Assembly: GCA_028293825.1 (NCBI GenBank)
Contig: JAQGNY010000011.1
Location: 62,001 to 126,000 of the forward strand
DNA length: 64,000 nt
Source of the DNA: Verrucomicrobiaceae bacterium
GTDB taxonomy: Bacteria > Pseudomonadota > Gammaproteobacteria > Pseudomonadales > CAMLJR01
Direction of reading: 5' to 3'
Below are positions 1-10,176 of this stretch, piece after piece; within the stretch, counting starts at the first letter, position 1; every line of letters begins with the position of its first letter. The notes under the pieces are model-generated. The model did no database searches. It had not been told where the DNA came from and saw only the letters and a list, made by a program, of their open reading frames with translations. A program made the position numbers and the translations under genes.

Positions 1-1966
1 ACAACATGCGCGAGGTAATCGAATCCTCTGCCACCAAAATGGATTTCTTTTGCTGTTCCGCTAGCGGCATGTCGCGCAATGCGCGTGGCAGAGTGCTGCT
101 GTTAGAAGCGGAACGGGCCAAATCCACAACATTCAATATCAGCGCAATGCTGCCATTGCCGAGCACAGTGGCGCCGGTAATATTGCGCACGCGCGGCAAT
201 TGCGGCCCCAGCGTTTTTACCAATACCTCCTGCTCGCCCACTACCGTGTCGACTAAGAATGCGATGCGTTTTTCAGCGGCGCAGCCGATCACCACCGACA
301 GCGTGTTTTCGTCCGCCACTGCTTTGGTCGGCAGTTTTAATAAATCCGACAATCGCACCAATGCAACGGCGCGATCCTTCCAGGTCACCGTTTCGCGATT
401 TTGTACGGTTCTAACGGCCGTGCGATTAAACGTCGTCACTTGATCGACATGTGTCAGCGGAAACACGAATTGCCGTCCACCGCTGAGTACATGAACGCCA
501 CGGTAAGTCGCCAGGGTCAGCGGCAAGCTCAGTAAAAACCGCGTGCCTGTTTGCGCTTGCGTATCGATACTGACGCTGCCGCCTAACAGTTCCACTTTGT
601 CGCGCACGATGGCAAGACCCAGACCGCGGCCGGAAATATCGGTGATCGCACGGCTGGTAGAAAGGCCGGACTCAAATACAAATGCCACCAGGCGCTCATC
701 ATCGAGCGCGGTTAATTCTTCATTGGCGTTCAATCCCATACGGCGCACTGCATCGCGTACTAATTCGCGATTAATGCCGGAGCCATCGTCGCCGACCAGC
801 ACCTGAATGCGATCGCCTTCCTGTTGGGTGACGGCAAGCGTAATAACGCCATGCGCCGGTTTGCCAGCCTGCCTGCGTTGCTCGGCTTTTTCGATTCCAT
901 GATCGATAGCATTGCGAACCAAATGGATGAGTGGATCGCGAATCTCTTCCAGAATTCGGCGGTCGATTTCAATATCGCCACCTTCCAGCACCAGCTCAAT
1001 TTCTTTGCCGCTCGCACGCGCCAAATCGCGAACTAATTTCGGAAAAATATTCAGCACCGAATTAACCGGCAACATCGATGCTTTTTTTATGTCGTCGAGC
1101 AAATTATCGACCATGCCATTAACGGCCAAACTATCGCGTTCGGTGGTGCGCGACAGCGCGTGAAGTTTTGCATCAAGCGAGCTCAGCACTGCATTTTCGC
1201 GGCGAAATACTTCGAGCAATTTACGCAATTGCGAGCGGTCTTTACGGTCGCTGTCGACGCTGACGCGGCTCTGTGCACGCTGCAGAATTTTTATATCGGC
1301 GGCTATTTTCAAACGCTCTTTTTTTAATGTCGCTACCGTTGCGCCAATTTCATCAATATCGATAACGCGTTGCGCAGCCGTGAGCTTTACCGTTAACAAA
1401 CCCTCCGCTTGTAACAACAGTGAATCCAATTTGGAGGTTGAAACACGCACGGTATCGGCGCCGCGTTTGTTATCCGCCATTGGCGTTGGTGGCATCGGCG
1501 GTGGCGGCTCTGCGCGTTGCACAATTTCCTGCGGCGGTACGCGCGCGGCGCTGGTGCCGTTCGATGCGTGCTCCAAACGTTTGCACAGCACGGCGATTTC
1601 ATTCAATGCATCGGCGCTGATCGTTTCGAGCGAATCGAGCAACCGATTCAGTAAATCGAGCGCTGCTAACAACAGGTCCGCGATGGCGGGAGAGAAATCC
1701 AGCGTCATCCGTTTCAACGCTGACAAAACACTTTCAAGTACCTGACATAATTGCTCGATCTCGCGTTTATCGACCGCGCGTGCTGCACCTTTCAAACTGT
1801 GTACTTCGCGAAAAACCGTTTCGATCAACGCTTGCTGGCGTTCGCCGCGCGCAGTTTTTTCCAATTCGACAATGGCGGTCGATAGCGCCTGCAAACGCTC
1901 CTGCGCTTCGCCGCGAAATGTTTCCAGCAGGCGTTTGAAAAATGCCGCATCGCTTTTATCCATCAT
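1..1966 (-). CDS. cheA: Hybrid chemotaxis histidine kinase CheA, C-terminus beyond window
   Basis: This is the signalling kinase of the chemosensory operon; the gene runs off the left edge after about 655 codons. The start is one of two adjacent ATGs (1966 or 1963), 8 bp after the MCP stop. An N-terminal Hpt domain carries the phosphoacceptor His56 in the motif VHSLKGAARAV. A proline-rich linker, a dimerisation region and the HATPase follow, with an N-box around LVRNAIDHGIE and glycine motifs DDGSG and GRGLGLAIV. A CheW-like regulatory domain comes next. The last visible residues, ILVAEDS followed by ITSRML, are the start of a receiver domain, so this is a CheA-REC hybrid of the WspE/FrzE kind. 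The interruption is the window edge, not a defect. A CheB gene and an output regulator would be expected beyond base 1, but that is inference. Confidence 0.95.
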   Translation of the reverse strand, partial: MMDKSDAAFFKRLLETFRGEAQERLQALSTAIVELEKTARGERQQALIETVFREVHSLKGAARAVDKREIEQLCQVLESVLSALKRMTLDFSPAIADLLLAALDLLNRLLDSLETISADALNEIAVLCKRLEHASNGTSAARVPPQEIVQRAEPPPPMPPTPMADNKRGADTVRVSTSKLDSLLLQAEGLLTVKLTAAQRVIDIDEIGATVATLKKERLKIAADIKILQRAQSRVSVDSDRKDRSQLRKLLEVFRRENAVLSSLDAKLHALSRTTERDSLAVNGMVDNLLDDIKKASMLPVNSVLNIFPKLVRDLARASGKEIELVLEGGDIEIDRRILEEIRDPLIHLVRNAIDHGIEKAEQRRQAGKPAHGVITLAVTQQEGDRIQVLVGDDGSGINRELVRDAVRRMGLNANEELTALDDERLVAFVFESGLSTSRAITDISGRGLGLAIVRDKVELLGGSVSIDTQAQTGTRFLLSLPLTLATYRGVHVLSGGRQFVFPLTHVDQVTTFNRTAVRTVQNRETVTWKDRAVALVRLSDLLKLPTKAVADENTLSVVIGCAAEKRIAFLVDTVVGEQEVLVKTLGPQLPRVRNITGATVLGNGSIALILNVVDLARSASNSSTLPRALRDMPLAEQQKKSILVAEDSITSRML

Positions 1967-1974
1967 AACGGCGG

Positions 1975-3705
1975 CTACACCTGATACTGCTCGACCAGTT
2001 GTTTTAATCGCAACCCAACTTGGTGAAGGTTTTGCGCGGCAGATTCTGTTTGTTTGTTACTCGCAACATTTTGCGTGCTGGCTTCGCGAATATTTTGCAT
2101 CGCCAATGCCACTTGATCCATGCCCACTAATTGTTGTTGTGACGACGCTGCAATTTGCGTGGCCGCGCGCGCCGCCTCGGAAATACTATCGGTGAGGCCG
2201 TGAATAACTTCATCGAGTTTTACCGATAATTGATCGCCGGTTTCCACCTCGCGACTGCCGCGCTCGGTGGTGGTTACCGCAGCGCTGGTCGCTTTTTGTA
2301 TTTCGCCTAAAATGCCGCGCACCTGCGCTGTAGCCTGTTTCGATTGCGCCGCCAAACTTTTTACTTCCTGCGCCACTACCGCAAAGCCTTTGCCCTGCTC
2401 GCCCGCTTTCGCGGCTTCAATGGTGGCATTTACCGCGAGCAAATTGGATTGTTCGGCGAGGTCATTAACCGTCGCAATAATTTCGCCGATGGCATGACCT
2501 TGCTCGGACAGGCGCACGATACTTTCGGCGATCGATTCCATTTGCTCCTGAATGCGCCGCATCGCTTCGATAGAAGCCTGCACCGCTTGACTGCCATCTT
2601 GCGAAATAGCCACAGCCGTTTGCGCATTATCGGCCACGCGCTGCGCCTTATTCGATGCGAGCACCGCCGTTTGTTTAACCTCTTCAACAGTCGATGCTGT
2701 TTGACTTACCGCCGTTGCAGTTTCAGCAGAGCCGGCCGCCATTTGCGTAGTAGCAGCGAGAATTTCTGCCGCCGCCGATACCAGCACATTGACGCCGGAA
2801 TTAATTTCGCTGGTCATTGCACGCAGTTTATCCAGCATGATCGCGAATGCATTGCCGAGTACATCGCGCGGTGAACGCGGCTGAACTTTATCGCGGATAT
2901 CGCCGGCGGCAATACGTCCCGCTACCGCTGCCATATGTTGCAAGCCGTCGATCATGTTCACGAATGCGCGCACCAGCGCACCGACTTCATCCGCGCGCTC
3001 GGCATTGGCTTTTAAATTTATTGTTAGATCGCCCTCGGCGATTTTCACCGCGCCCGCTGCCAGTTCGCGTAAAGGCTCGGCGATATTACGGGTGATCAAC
3101 GTCGCCAATATCGCCAGCAACACAAAGGCTACCGGAATGCCGTAAATAATAACGGCGATGGCTCGATGTGTATCTTCATCGGCGCGCTGCTCTCTAATTT
3201 TTAACAAACGCTGTTCTTCAACGCGCATTTCCGCAATTATCTCGCGAATTTCATCCATGACTTTTTTACCTTCGCCGAGCTGCACGGATGCAACGGCCAC
3301 ATCAAAACCTTTCGCATCCCGTAGTTCTATGATCGATTTGAACTGTGCGAATCGGGTTTGAATTAACGGCTTTAGGCGTTCGAGCTGACGCTGCTGACTA
3401 ACATTGTCATGCGTCAACGTCACCAATTCATCGAGCGCCGGACGCACTGTACTAACCGCATCTTTGTAAGGCCCAAGATATTCACTCTGTCCGGTAATGA
3501 TGTAACCGCGTTGCCCGGTTTCTCCATCTTTAATAATCGAGAGCAAATGCTCTAGATCAGCGATCACTGCGTACGTGTGCGTGCGCCACGCTGCGGCATC
3601 GATCATGCTGGATGTGTTTTGATAAGAGCTGACACCGATTGCCAGTAAAATTACTAACGCTAAGGCAAAGCCCGATCCTATCTTTGCGCCGACCGACCAT
3701 TTCAT
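1975..3705 (-). CDS. Methyl-accepting chemotaxis protein with CHASE3-like sensor
   Basis: Membrane chemoreceptor of 576 residues. TM1 spans roughly residues 8-28. A periplasmic CHASE3-type helical domain (about 38-180) contains the typical [11 protein letters not shown] segment. TM2 spans about 183-206 and a HAMP domain about 207-260. A long cytoplasmic coiled coil follows, with the conserved signalling hairpin around [13 protein letters not shown]. The C-terminus ends LVEQYQV and lacks a CheR/CheB-tethering pentapeptide. A good Shine-Dalgarno (GAGGA) precedes the ATG. It lies between the second CheW-like gene (91-bp AT-rich gap) and cheA (8 bp). It is probably the dedicated receptor of this array; the ligand is unknown. 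Confidence 0.93.
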   Translation of the reverse strand: MKWSVGAKIGSGFALALVILLAIGVSSYQNTSSMIDAAAWRTHTYAVIADLEHLLSIIKDGETGQRGYIITGQSEYLGPYKDAVSTVRPALDELVTLTHDNVSQQRQLERLKPLIQTRFAQFKSIIELRDAKGFDVAVASVQLGEGKKVMDEIREIIAEMRVEEQRLLKIREQRADEDTHRAIAVIIYGIPVAFVLLAILATLITRNIAEPLRELAAGAVKIAEGDLTINLKANAERADEVGALVRAFVNMIDGLQHMAAVAGRIAAGDIRDKVQPRSPRDVLGNAFAIMLDKLRAMTSEINSGVNVLVSAAAEILAATTQMAAGSAETATAVSQTASTVEEVKQTAVLASNKAQRVADNAQTAVAISQDGSQAVQASIEAMRRIQEQMESIAESIVRLSEQGHAIGEIIATVNDLAEQSNLLAVNATIEAAKAGEQGKGFAVVAQEVKSLAAQSKQATAQVRGILGEIQKATSAAVTTTERGSREVETGDQLSVKLDEVIHGLTDSISEAARAATQIAASSQQQLVGMDQVALAMQNIREASTQNVASNKQTESAAQNLHQVGLRLKQLVEQYQV

Positions 3706-3796
3706 TTGTCTGTCCTCTTGCCTGTTGTTTTTAAAATTAGGTTTTTAATAATTTTTAAGAAGTTTAAAAAAAATAACGAATGCATTGTTTCGTGTT

Positions 3797-4426
3797 TTAT
3801 ACATTTTCATCGACTATTACGGCTTTATCGGCCAACAATTTTTCCGCGTCGATTACCGCCAAACCGTTAGCCGTTACGCCGAGCAAATAATCCGCGCGGA
3901 TGCCGGTGATATTCGACGGCGGTTGAATCGCCGCTACCGCGACCTCGCGCACTTCAACGATAAAATCAGCGAGTATGCCGAACAGCATTGGTTTGCCGGG
4001 CGCAACCGCATCGTTGTAGACGATGATGATCTTGTTTAAATCCGGTAAACCCGTCTCCGGCAACGCGAAAAATTTTCTGATATCGACGACCGAAATAATT
4101 TCGCCGCGCACATTGATAATACCTAACACAAAAGATGGCGTGCACGGCACCGGCGTGAATTGAGTGAGCGGACAAACTTCGCGCACGAACGCGGAGCCAA
4201 TGCCGTAGCGCTCGTTGGCGAGTGAAAACTCCAGCAACTCCATAACCTGTTCGGCAGCGGTGGCGTTGTGCAGCGGCACTGCCAATTCGCGTGCGCGCCG
4301 GTTCAGCGTTGTATGGACGTGGGCGGGATCGGCCTGCCAGTTGCCATCGATGGCATTACTTAATTGATCGATACGGCGGTGGATATCCTGCCAGTCGATA
4401 GCCTCTTTCACGGGCGGCTTTTGCAT
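3797..4426 (-). CDS. CheW-like coupling protein with N-terminal extension (WspD-like)
   Basis: A 209-residue coupling protein. A CheW SH3-like double barrel occupies about residues 65-200, with VLGIINVRGEIISVVDIRKFF as the hallmark strand region. It is preceded by about 60 helical residues not found in a minimal CheW. Length and extension resemble WspD, the second coupling protein of Wsp clusters. Its start shares one base with the stop of cheR (position 4426), so translation is probably coupled. It should link the MCP to CheA. The specific WspD role is inferred from gene content. Confidence 0.85.
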   Translation of the reverse strand: MQKPPVKEAIDWQDIHRRIDQLSNAIDGNWQADPAHVHTTLNRRARELAVPLHNATAAEQVMELLEFSLANERYGIGSAFVREVCPLTQFTPVPCTPSFVLGIINVRGEIISVVDIRKFFALPETGLPDLNKIIIVYNDAVAPGKPMLFGILADFIVEVREVAVAAIQPPSNITGIRADYLLGVTANGLAVIDAEKLLADKAVIVDENV

Positions 4427-6036
4427 TACGACACCTCGTCTGCAACGATTATTTTAAGCATTTGCAATAGTTGATCGGCGGTAAGCCCGTCGGATTCCGG
4501 GACTAATTGCTGCACGGGATTATTTTTTAACAGCGTGCGCGCATGCCCGATATAACGCTTCGCGTCGCCGAGTCGCGCTGGTTGCGAAGCCAGCAAACGG
4601 CCTAATGCGATATATGCCATGATCCAACCGGAATCGAGGTACAGCGTGCGCTTCAGTGCTTCTTCCGCCGCTGCGGCATTGGTATCTGCCAGCGCGCTAG
4701 ATTGTGTTTTAATCAGTGTCGCGTTAGTTTCAATTAAAATAGAAGCGAGTAAGTAATGCGCGGCAGGATTTAATTTATCGATAGCCACAGCGTGTTCGCA
4801 ATGTTGCAGTGCTTCGGCAAATCGTCCTTGATTGGCATAAATTTTTGCGAGTAATAGCAACGCCTGCGGATAAATATTTTTTCTCAAATTATCGTCGGCT
4901 GCAAAATCATCCAGATTATCGATCAGTACGAACTCAGCTTCCGTGTACTGTCTTGCTTGATAGAATTGTTGTGCGCGGCTAAAAATAGCCTGACTGAGTT
5001 GCAATTTATTTTTTGCAATTTTATTTTCGAGTGCTTTCGCCTGTATTTTTTTATCATTTACTGCCGGCATTTTAGTGCGCGCCAGTAGCGGAATATCGTT
5101 ATTGTCCGCGACGCGTCCAATCTGTTTGCGTGCTAACGATTGCGCGGCTGATTTAGCGTTCAGCGCATGATGAGTGTCTTTGCGAAACGCCATTAAATCG
5201 GGCAATCGCACTGGAATCATATGCGGCAGATTAACCAGCGTCGCCTCAACGCTACTGACGATCAGCCATCCGCCTTCCACCAATGCATCGCATAAGCGTT
5301 TAATGACTGCCTCGGCACTTTCGGGGCGCAAATACATCAAGACATTGCGACAAAAAAGAATGTCGACATCGGTGGTCGCATTGAGCGGCGATGGATAGCG
5401 ATTTTCCATTAGATTGAGATTGAAAAAACGCACCATCGATTTGATCGCAGGCGCGACCACGAAACGTCCTTCGGCTGTGGTTTGAATATACGGTTCACGC
5501 TGTTCCGGCGAGGTGTTGCGAAATGACCAACGGTCGTAAATGCCGCTTTCCGCTTTGCGCAAAAAGCGTTGGTTGATATCCGTGGCGACAATGTTGATAT
5601 TCCATCGCGATAAATCCGGTAGAGCGCGCGCGACTTCTATCGCAATGGAATACGGCTCTTCGCCGGTACTGCTCGCCGCACACCAAATGCGCAAGTGCTT
5701 ACCGCTGCTGCGGCGCGATTCAATCAACGGCGGCAACAACAACTCGCGCAATGCGGCGTACATGGCCTTGTCGCGAAAAAAATAAGTTTCGCCAATGGTG
5801 AGATTATCGATCAACACTTGTAACGGACGCGCATTCAGCGGCGCCAGTAAACCTTCCAGACAGGCACCCGCATCGGTAAAGCCGAATTCTTCGGTGACTA
5901 TAACGATGGCGCGCTGCAAATCGCCCCAGTGCGCGGGTGTTAGAGCTAGACCGGTTTGCTCGCCGATTAAAGCGCACAGTCGCGCCAGCGCATCCGGCTG
6001 TTCAAATGTCGCGATCACCGGCAGCACCTCACGCAT
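4426..6036 (-). CDS. cheR: CheR-type protein-glutamate methyltransferase with TPR tail
   Basis: A 536-residue enzyme expected to methylate MCP glutamates using S-adenosylmethionine. The CheR N-terminal helical domain and SAM-binding domain occupy about residues 1-275. Visible motifs include IWCAASSTGEEPYSIA (SAM binding), NIVATDIN and DILFCRNVLMYL. After a linker, the C-terminal ~200 residues form tetratricopeptide-like helices (for example ALLLAKIYANQGRFAEALQ), as in WspC and FrzF. The TPR may replace pentapeptide tethering, which fits the MCP lacking that motif. It overlaps the upstream cheW by 8 bp and the downstream CheW-like gene by 1 bp, indicating one operon. Confidence 0.92.
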   Translation of the reverse strand: MREVLPVIATFEQPDALARLCALIGEQTGLALTPAHWGDLQRAIVIVTEEFGFTDAGACLEGLLAPLNARPLQVLIDNLTIGETYFFRDKAMYAALRELLLPPLIESRRSSGKHLRIWCAASSTGEEPYSIAIEVARALPDLSRWNINIVATDINQRFLRKAESGIYDRWSFRNTSPEQREPYIQTTAEGRFVVAPAIKSMVRFFNLNLMENRYPSPLNATTDVDILFCRNVLMYLRPESAEAVIKRLCDALVEGGWLIVSSVEATLVNLPHMIPVRLPDLMAFRKDTHHALNAKSAAQSLARKQIGRVADNNDIPLLARTKMPAVNDKKIQAKALENKIAKNKLQLSQAIFSRAQQFYQARQYTEAEFVLIDNLDDFAADDNLRKNIYPQALLLLAKIYANQGRFAEALQHCEHAVAIDKLNPAAHYLLASILIETNATLIKTQSSALADTNAAAAEEALKRTLYLDSGWIMAYIALGRLLASQPARLGDAKRYIGHARTLLKNNPVQQLVPESDGLTADQLLQMLKIIVADEVS

Positions 6037-6496
6037 TGCGCAAAACCTCGTCCAGCGCGCGCTCTTCTTCCAGCGATAAAAATTGCTCGAAGTCGTGAAT
6101 TAATACGATGCCATCACTCAGACGCACAATGCCTTTTAAAAACTCAAGGCCTGGCACCACATGCTCCGCCACGGAAAAATCGCCTGGCGCATAAACCAAC
6201 ACATCGAGAATGGTATCCACCAGCGCGGCATAACGGCGTTTGCTGGTGCCTGCAATGAGTAATTGATCGTTCAGAGTCGGCGCGCGTCCTGGCAGGCCCA
6301 GCCGTTTGCGAATATCGATAACAGGAATGACGCTGCCGCGCACGTCGACCACGCCCGCGATTACTGCGGGAGCATGCGGAAGCGGAGTTATTGCAACCGA
6401 TCGCGTCGCGCGCTCAACTTGATCGAGCGGCAATGCAAAGCGCTGAGCATCCAGCTTAAAAACGACCACCTGCCCGGTGATTACTGCTGCACTCAT
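6029..6496 (-). CDS. cheW: CheW coupling protein
   Basis: A 155-residue protein made almost entirely of one CheW domain, with the conserved strand AVIAGVVDVRGSVIPVIDI and glycine-rich turns. It is the first gene of the chemosensory operon. Its 3' end overlaps the cheR start by 8 bp. It is expected to connect receptor and kinase in the signalling array (WspB position). The stretch upstream has no gene for 322 bp, so the operon promoter probably lies there. Confidence 0.92.
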   Translation of the reverse strand: MSAAVITGQVVVFKLDAQRFALPLDQVERATRSVAITPLPHAPAVIAGVVDVRGSVIPVIDIRKRLGLPGRAPTLNDQLLIAGTSKRRYAALVDTILDVLVYAPGDFSVAEHVVPGLEFLKGIVRLSDGIVLIHDFEQFLSLEEERALDEVLRNA

Positions 6497-6818
6497 GATC
6501 GAGAAATCCGTTGCCTGATTTTATGGATTGGCTTTTAAGGTATCGACCGACGGCTCTTATACCGTCGAAATGCGAGCGCTGGCAAGGATCTCTGTTTGAC
6601 TTGGCCATCGCGTTAACCGCATTGCCAAAACAACAATTGCGACGTTAATTTTAAAGCGGCAAGCGATTTACTTAGCGCCACTTTTTCCTAACGATAAAGG
6701 TAGCGCTAATTAGAAGAACGATGGATGTTGCAGCCATTTTATTTGATTAATTCGGCGTTAATTTCAAAACTCTGGCCGTTAAGCAATTAAACGACGCGAA
6801 TACAATCAGAAAAACGTC
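6497..6818. other. Gene-free interval upstream of the chemosensory operon
   Basis: AT-rich 322-bp interval between the cheW start and the end of the dioxygenase gene, both on the minus strand. It probably contains the chemosensory promoter and the dioxygenase terminator. I looked for sigma-28 and sigma-54 elements and found no convincing match. Confidence 0.5.
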
Positions 6819-7739
6819 TTAAGGATTCGTTGATTCAAGTGCTTTGCTTTTTTCGCCGTTAATTCCGACGGCGATATCGCCGGCAACAGTGGCGCGCCGC
6901 AGCGTGCGTTTCTGCGTGCCAAAATCCGCCACCGCGCGGTGTTGGGTTGCACGATTATCCCAAATGGCGACGTCGCCAACCTGCCAGCGCCAACGAACCG
7001 TATTTTCCGGGCGCGTAATGTATTCCTGAAATAATGCGTACAGACGGCGTGAATCGGCCAGACCGAGCCCGACAAAATGCTTCAGAAAATGGCCGAGTAA
7101 TAGCGATTTTTCGCCGGATTCGGGGTGCACACGCACGACTGGATGTTCGGCCTGATAAATCTTCGAAACAAAAATATCGCGAAAGCGCGCGGAGTCGTCA
7201 CCGCCCGGATAGGGAACACTCGGCTCGTAGTCGTACGCATTGCAATGCACTGCTCGCAAACTATCGGCCAATTGTTTTAGCGACACCGGCAAATCCGCAT
7301 AAGCCGTCACTGTATTTGCCCACATGGTGTCGCCGCCCGCTTCCGGCACGACCAGTGCGCGCAATATCGATGCCTGCGGATAATCCGGCACAAACGTCAC
7401 ATCGGTGTGCCAGCTACTCGCGCCATAACCTTCCCGCGCACTGAGCTCGAGCAAAAAACGCGAGCCAGCCACGATCGGCACCGTGGGATGTTTTACCGGC
7501 GCGCCTAAACCCTCCGCCACCGCTTCGTGTCCAACATCGCCCAAATCAGTTTGGCCGCGAAAAAAAATAACTTTGTGCCGAATCAATGCCGCGCGAATCG
7601 CGCTTTGCGTAGCAGGATTTAAATCGCGCGCTAGCGAAATATCGCGGATTTCAGCGCCGATTCGTCCGGCCACTGGAACAATGGTCAGCGCGCTGCTTGC
7701 ATCGCGATGATTGATGAAGTCGGCAGTAATCGCATTCAT
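6819..7739 (-). CDS. TauD/TfdA-family Fe(II)/2-oxoglutarate dioxygenase
   Basis: A 306-residue enzyme of the family that oxidises taurine, alkyl sulfates or related small molecules, using Fe(II), O2 and 2-oxoglutarate. The metal-binding HxD lies in SSWHTDVTF, the distal histidine in TQHRAVADFG, and a nearby arginine for 2-oxoglutarate follows. The segment MWANTVTAYADLP with a following VHCNAYDY is closer to AtsK (alkylsulfatase) than to classical TauD, from memory of those proteins. No taurine ABC transporter is adjacent. Given the sulfur-related genes elsewhere in the window, release of sulfite or sulfate from an organosulfur compound is plausible but not shown. Confidence 0.88.
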   Translation of the reverse strand: MNAITADFINHRDASSALTIVPVAGRIGAEIRDISLARDLNPATQSAIRAALIRHKVIFFRGQTDLGDVGHEAVAEGLGAPVKHPTVPIVAGSRFLLELSAREGYGASSWHTDVTFVPDYPQASILRALVVPEAGGDTMWANTVTAYADLPVSLKQLADSLRAVHCNAYDYEPSVPYPGGDDSARFRDIFVSKIYQAEHPVVRVHPESGEKSLLLGHFLKHFVGLGLADSRRLYALFQEYITRPENTVRWRWQVGDVAIWDNRATQHRAVADFGTQKRTLRRATVAGDIAVGINGEKSKALESTNP

Positions 7740-7933
7740 GGTTTATCCCCGCTGCATTTTATTTTCTGTAACGACCTAACATTTTTAGCGAAAGTTTCGG
7801 ATGTGCACGTCACCTTAAATCAGGCGGAGTGCGAACTTAAGAATTTATATTTATAAGCTTATGATTTAGGCGGGTCAGTCTATTTGCGGCTGATCCGCAG
7901 CACTAGCTTTAAAATTTCAATTTTAAAACGGCA

Positions 7934-8509
7934 CTAGCTACGGCTACCAAAAGGCCACATTCGCCGCAACACGGATTCGCGATCAATCCACTCATGCTTG
8001 AGCGCGCCGGCAATGTGCAATGCGAACAACGCGTAAAATATATACGCCAATGCGGTGTGGATATTTCCGAACGTCGTGTGCCACATTTCTTTCGGCCCTG
8101 GATCGAGCTGCGTTACCCAAGCAATCCGCGGCCACGGAATTAAATAGAACAATTGCAACGGATGATTTACTGCATTTTTCCAGGCTGAATCATGCAGCCA
8201 GCCCGATAACGGCAGCAGCAACATCAATGCGTACAATCCGATATGCACAAAATGCGCGGTGACAACTTCCCATTTTGCAAAGATTGGTGGCAGCTGCGGC
8301 GGTCGATGGGCAAAGCGCCACAACAGTCGCAAAATAAACAAGCCCAGCACCGTGATACCAATCGACTTATGCGTATCGATTGCAGGACGCGCCCACTCCT
8401 CCGGCAAATAATCGACCGACAATATCAGGCCGATATTAGTCAGCATAAGCACTGCAACGGTCCAATGAAAAAACATCGCGATGCGGGTGTATTGGGTCGA
8501 TGGGTACAT
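7934..8509 (-). CDS. Cytochrome b561
   Basis: A 191-residue di-heme membrane cytochrome that shuttles electrons from quinol to an acceptor. Four hydrophobic segments are visible, with heme-ligating histidines in FHWTVAVLM, IDTHKSIG, FVHIGLYALM and ALFALHIAGALKHEW. The start at 8509 was chosen because MYPSTQYTRIAMFFHW matches the usual b561 N-terminus and a GGAG lies upstream. A further upstream in-frame ATG at 8599 would add 30 atypical residues. No electron partner is adjacent. Confidence 0.9.
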   Translation of the reverse strand: MYPSTQYTRIAMFFHWTVAVLMLTNIGLILSVDYLPEEWARPAIDTHKSIGITVLGLFILRLLWRFAHRPPQLPPIFAKWEVVTAHFVHIGLYALMLLLPLSGWLHDSAWKNAVNHPLQLFYLIPWPRIAWVTQLDPGPKEMWHTTFGNIHTALAYIFYALFALHIAGALKHEWIDRESVLRRMWPFGSRS

Positions 8510-8693
8510 TGTCAATTGTTGCTCCGAGCGGGCGCTCACAATGAATTGGATAGCATGATAGTGTGAGCGAACATTTTCCGCACTTCCCACTCTAAACAAG
8601 CAGCTCTAAGCAACTAGCTCTAGATTCGGCATCCGACGCGGCGCAGCGGCGTCTAATGAACTGTAACCCCCTCAACCTGTTGTAGATACCGTC

Positions 8694-10145
8694 TTGACTG
8701 ACTCTCTCGGAAAAACGTTCGCGCTTAATTCACCCAGGCTTTCGCCGCGCACAACACCAGCGGCCAGCCTTTTGATTCATGGCAGCATCATGGCGTTATG
8801 GATTCTATTATTTGCCAGCGCCTTTTTTCTTCACGGTGTATTGGCGTGGTCGACCGGCATTGCCTATGTCGGTTACGACACGGCGCTGTTGTGTTTTGTC
8901 GGCTGGCAAACGCTGCCGTTATTAAAACCATTTCCAATTATTGCGGTAAAAGAGACGCGCCCCACTTTGGGAGTCATCGTTGCGGCGCATAATGAAACAG
9001 CCGTATTGCCGATCACCTTGGCAGCATTACTGAATCAAAACGACAGCCCCGATCAAATTGTCATTGCCGATGACGGTTCCAGTGACAACACTGCAAATCT
9101 ATTGACCAGCCAATTCGGCTTGATACGCCCCGATGAAAACGAACTCAGCGCACCGAGTTCTCTTCATCCTAATTTGCGCTGGTTGCGTTTAGCGCACGGC
9201 GGCAAAGCGCGTGCATTAAATGCGGCGATCACACGTCTGGAAACAACGATTGTACTGACTGCCGATGCCGATACGCTGCTCGATAACAATGCCTGTGGAG
9301 CGATGCGCGACGCATTTGCCGCTGAGCCAAATTTAATTGCCGCGAGCGGTATTTTAACGCCCGTATGCGGCAATACATTCAGCGGGCGTTTTTTTCAATG
9401 GTTTCAAACTTACGAATATATTCGAAATTTTATTGCGCGTTTCGCGTGGACGCGCGTCGACAGTTTGTTACTTATTTCCGGCGCGTTCGCCGGGTTTAAG
9501 CGCGAGGCATTATTAACCGTGGGTGGGTTCGATCCCAATTGTCTGGTCGAGGATTACGAACTGATTCATCGCCTGCAACGTTACGGCAAAGATCACGATC
9601 TTGGCTGGCAGGTACGCGTGGTCGGCAATGCACACGCGCGCACCGATGCACCCGCGACACTGCCGACTTTTTTGCGCCAGCGTCGGCGTTGGTTCGCGGG
9701 TTTTTTGCAGACGCAATATTGGAATCGCGATATGACCGGCAATCGTCGTTACGGCCGGCTCGGCACGTGGATGCTGCCGGTAAAGGCCGTCGATACGCTG
9801 CAACCAATTTATGGGTTGACTGCTTTTTTATTGTTGATCGCATTTTTAATTAACAGTCACCAATCGATTGTCGCATCGATATTTACCGTGATCGGCATAA
9901 AAATCGTGATCGATTTATTTTTTCATTTATGGTCGATTTATTTGTATCGACGCTGGACCGGCGACAGACATAGCTCGAATATTTTTTACGCCATTGTGGC
10001 GGCGCTAGCGGAGCCGTTTAGTTTTCAACTGCTCCGTCATACCGGTGCAACGCTGGGCTGGATCTATTTTTTGACCGGACGTCAACACTGGGGCGCACAG
10101 AGCCGATCGGGATTAACTACCGCTGCGACCACGACAGCCGGTTAA
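8694..10145 (+). CDS. Membrane-associated family 2 glycosyltransferase (processive type)
   Basis: A 483-residue inner-membrane GT2 enzyme, probably making an exopolysaccharide or cell-surface glycan. N-terminal membrane segments (about residues 30-75) precede a catalytic GT-A domain with VIVAAHNET, IADDGSSDNT, the DXD-like TADADT, the acceptor-site EDYELIHRL and QRRRW (Q-x-x-R-W). C-terminal hydrophobic segments follow. This resembles PgaC/NodC-type N-acetylglucosaminyltransferases, but the substrate cannot be fixed from sequence. The proposed start is TTG at 8694; an ATG at 8790 is possible but would cut the first membrane segment. No PgaB/D partners are adjacent. Confidence 0.85.
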   Translation: MTDSLGKTFALNSPRLSPRTTPAASLLIHGSIMALWILLFASAFFLHGVLAWSTGIAYVGYDTALLCFVGWQTLPLLKPFPIIAVKETRPTLGVIVAAHNETAVLPITLAALLNQNDSPDQIVIADDGSSDNTANLLTSQFGLIRPDENELSAPSSLHPNLRWLRLAHGGKARALNAAITRLETTIVLTADADTLLDNNACGAMRDAFAAEPNLIAASGILTPVCGNTFSGRFFQWFQTYEYIRNFIARFAWTRVDSLLLISGAFAGFKREALLTVGGFDPNCLVEDYELIHRLQRYGKDHDLGWQVRVVGNAHARTDAPATLPTFLRQRRRWFAGFLQTQYWNRDMTGNRRYGRLGTWMLPVKAVDTLQPIYGLTAFLLLIAFLINSHQSIVASIFTVIGIKIVIDLFFHLWSIYLYRRWTGDRHSSNIFYAIVAALAEPFSFQLLRHTGATLGWIYFLTGRQHWGAQSRSGLTTAATTTAG

Positions 10146-10176
10146 TCTTTCCATTTATTATTTTCGGTAACACAGC

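Noticed and set aside
1..1966. Truncated cheA pseudogene
   Set aside because: The frame stays open to the first base of the window and ends inside a normal receiver-domain start, so the truncation is an artefact of the window edge.
2344..2874. 176-codon plus-strand frame within the MCP gene
   Set aside because: Antisense to the conserved signalling domain, with Cys/Arg/His-rich composition and no recognisable motif.
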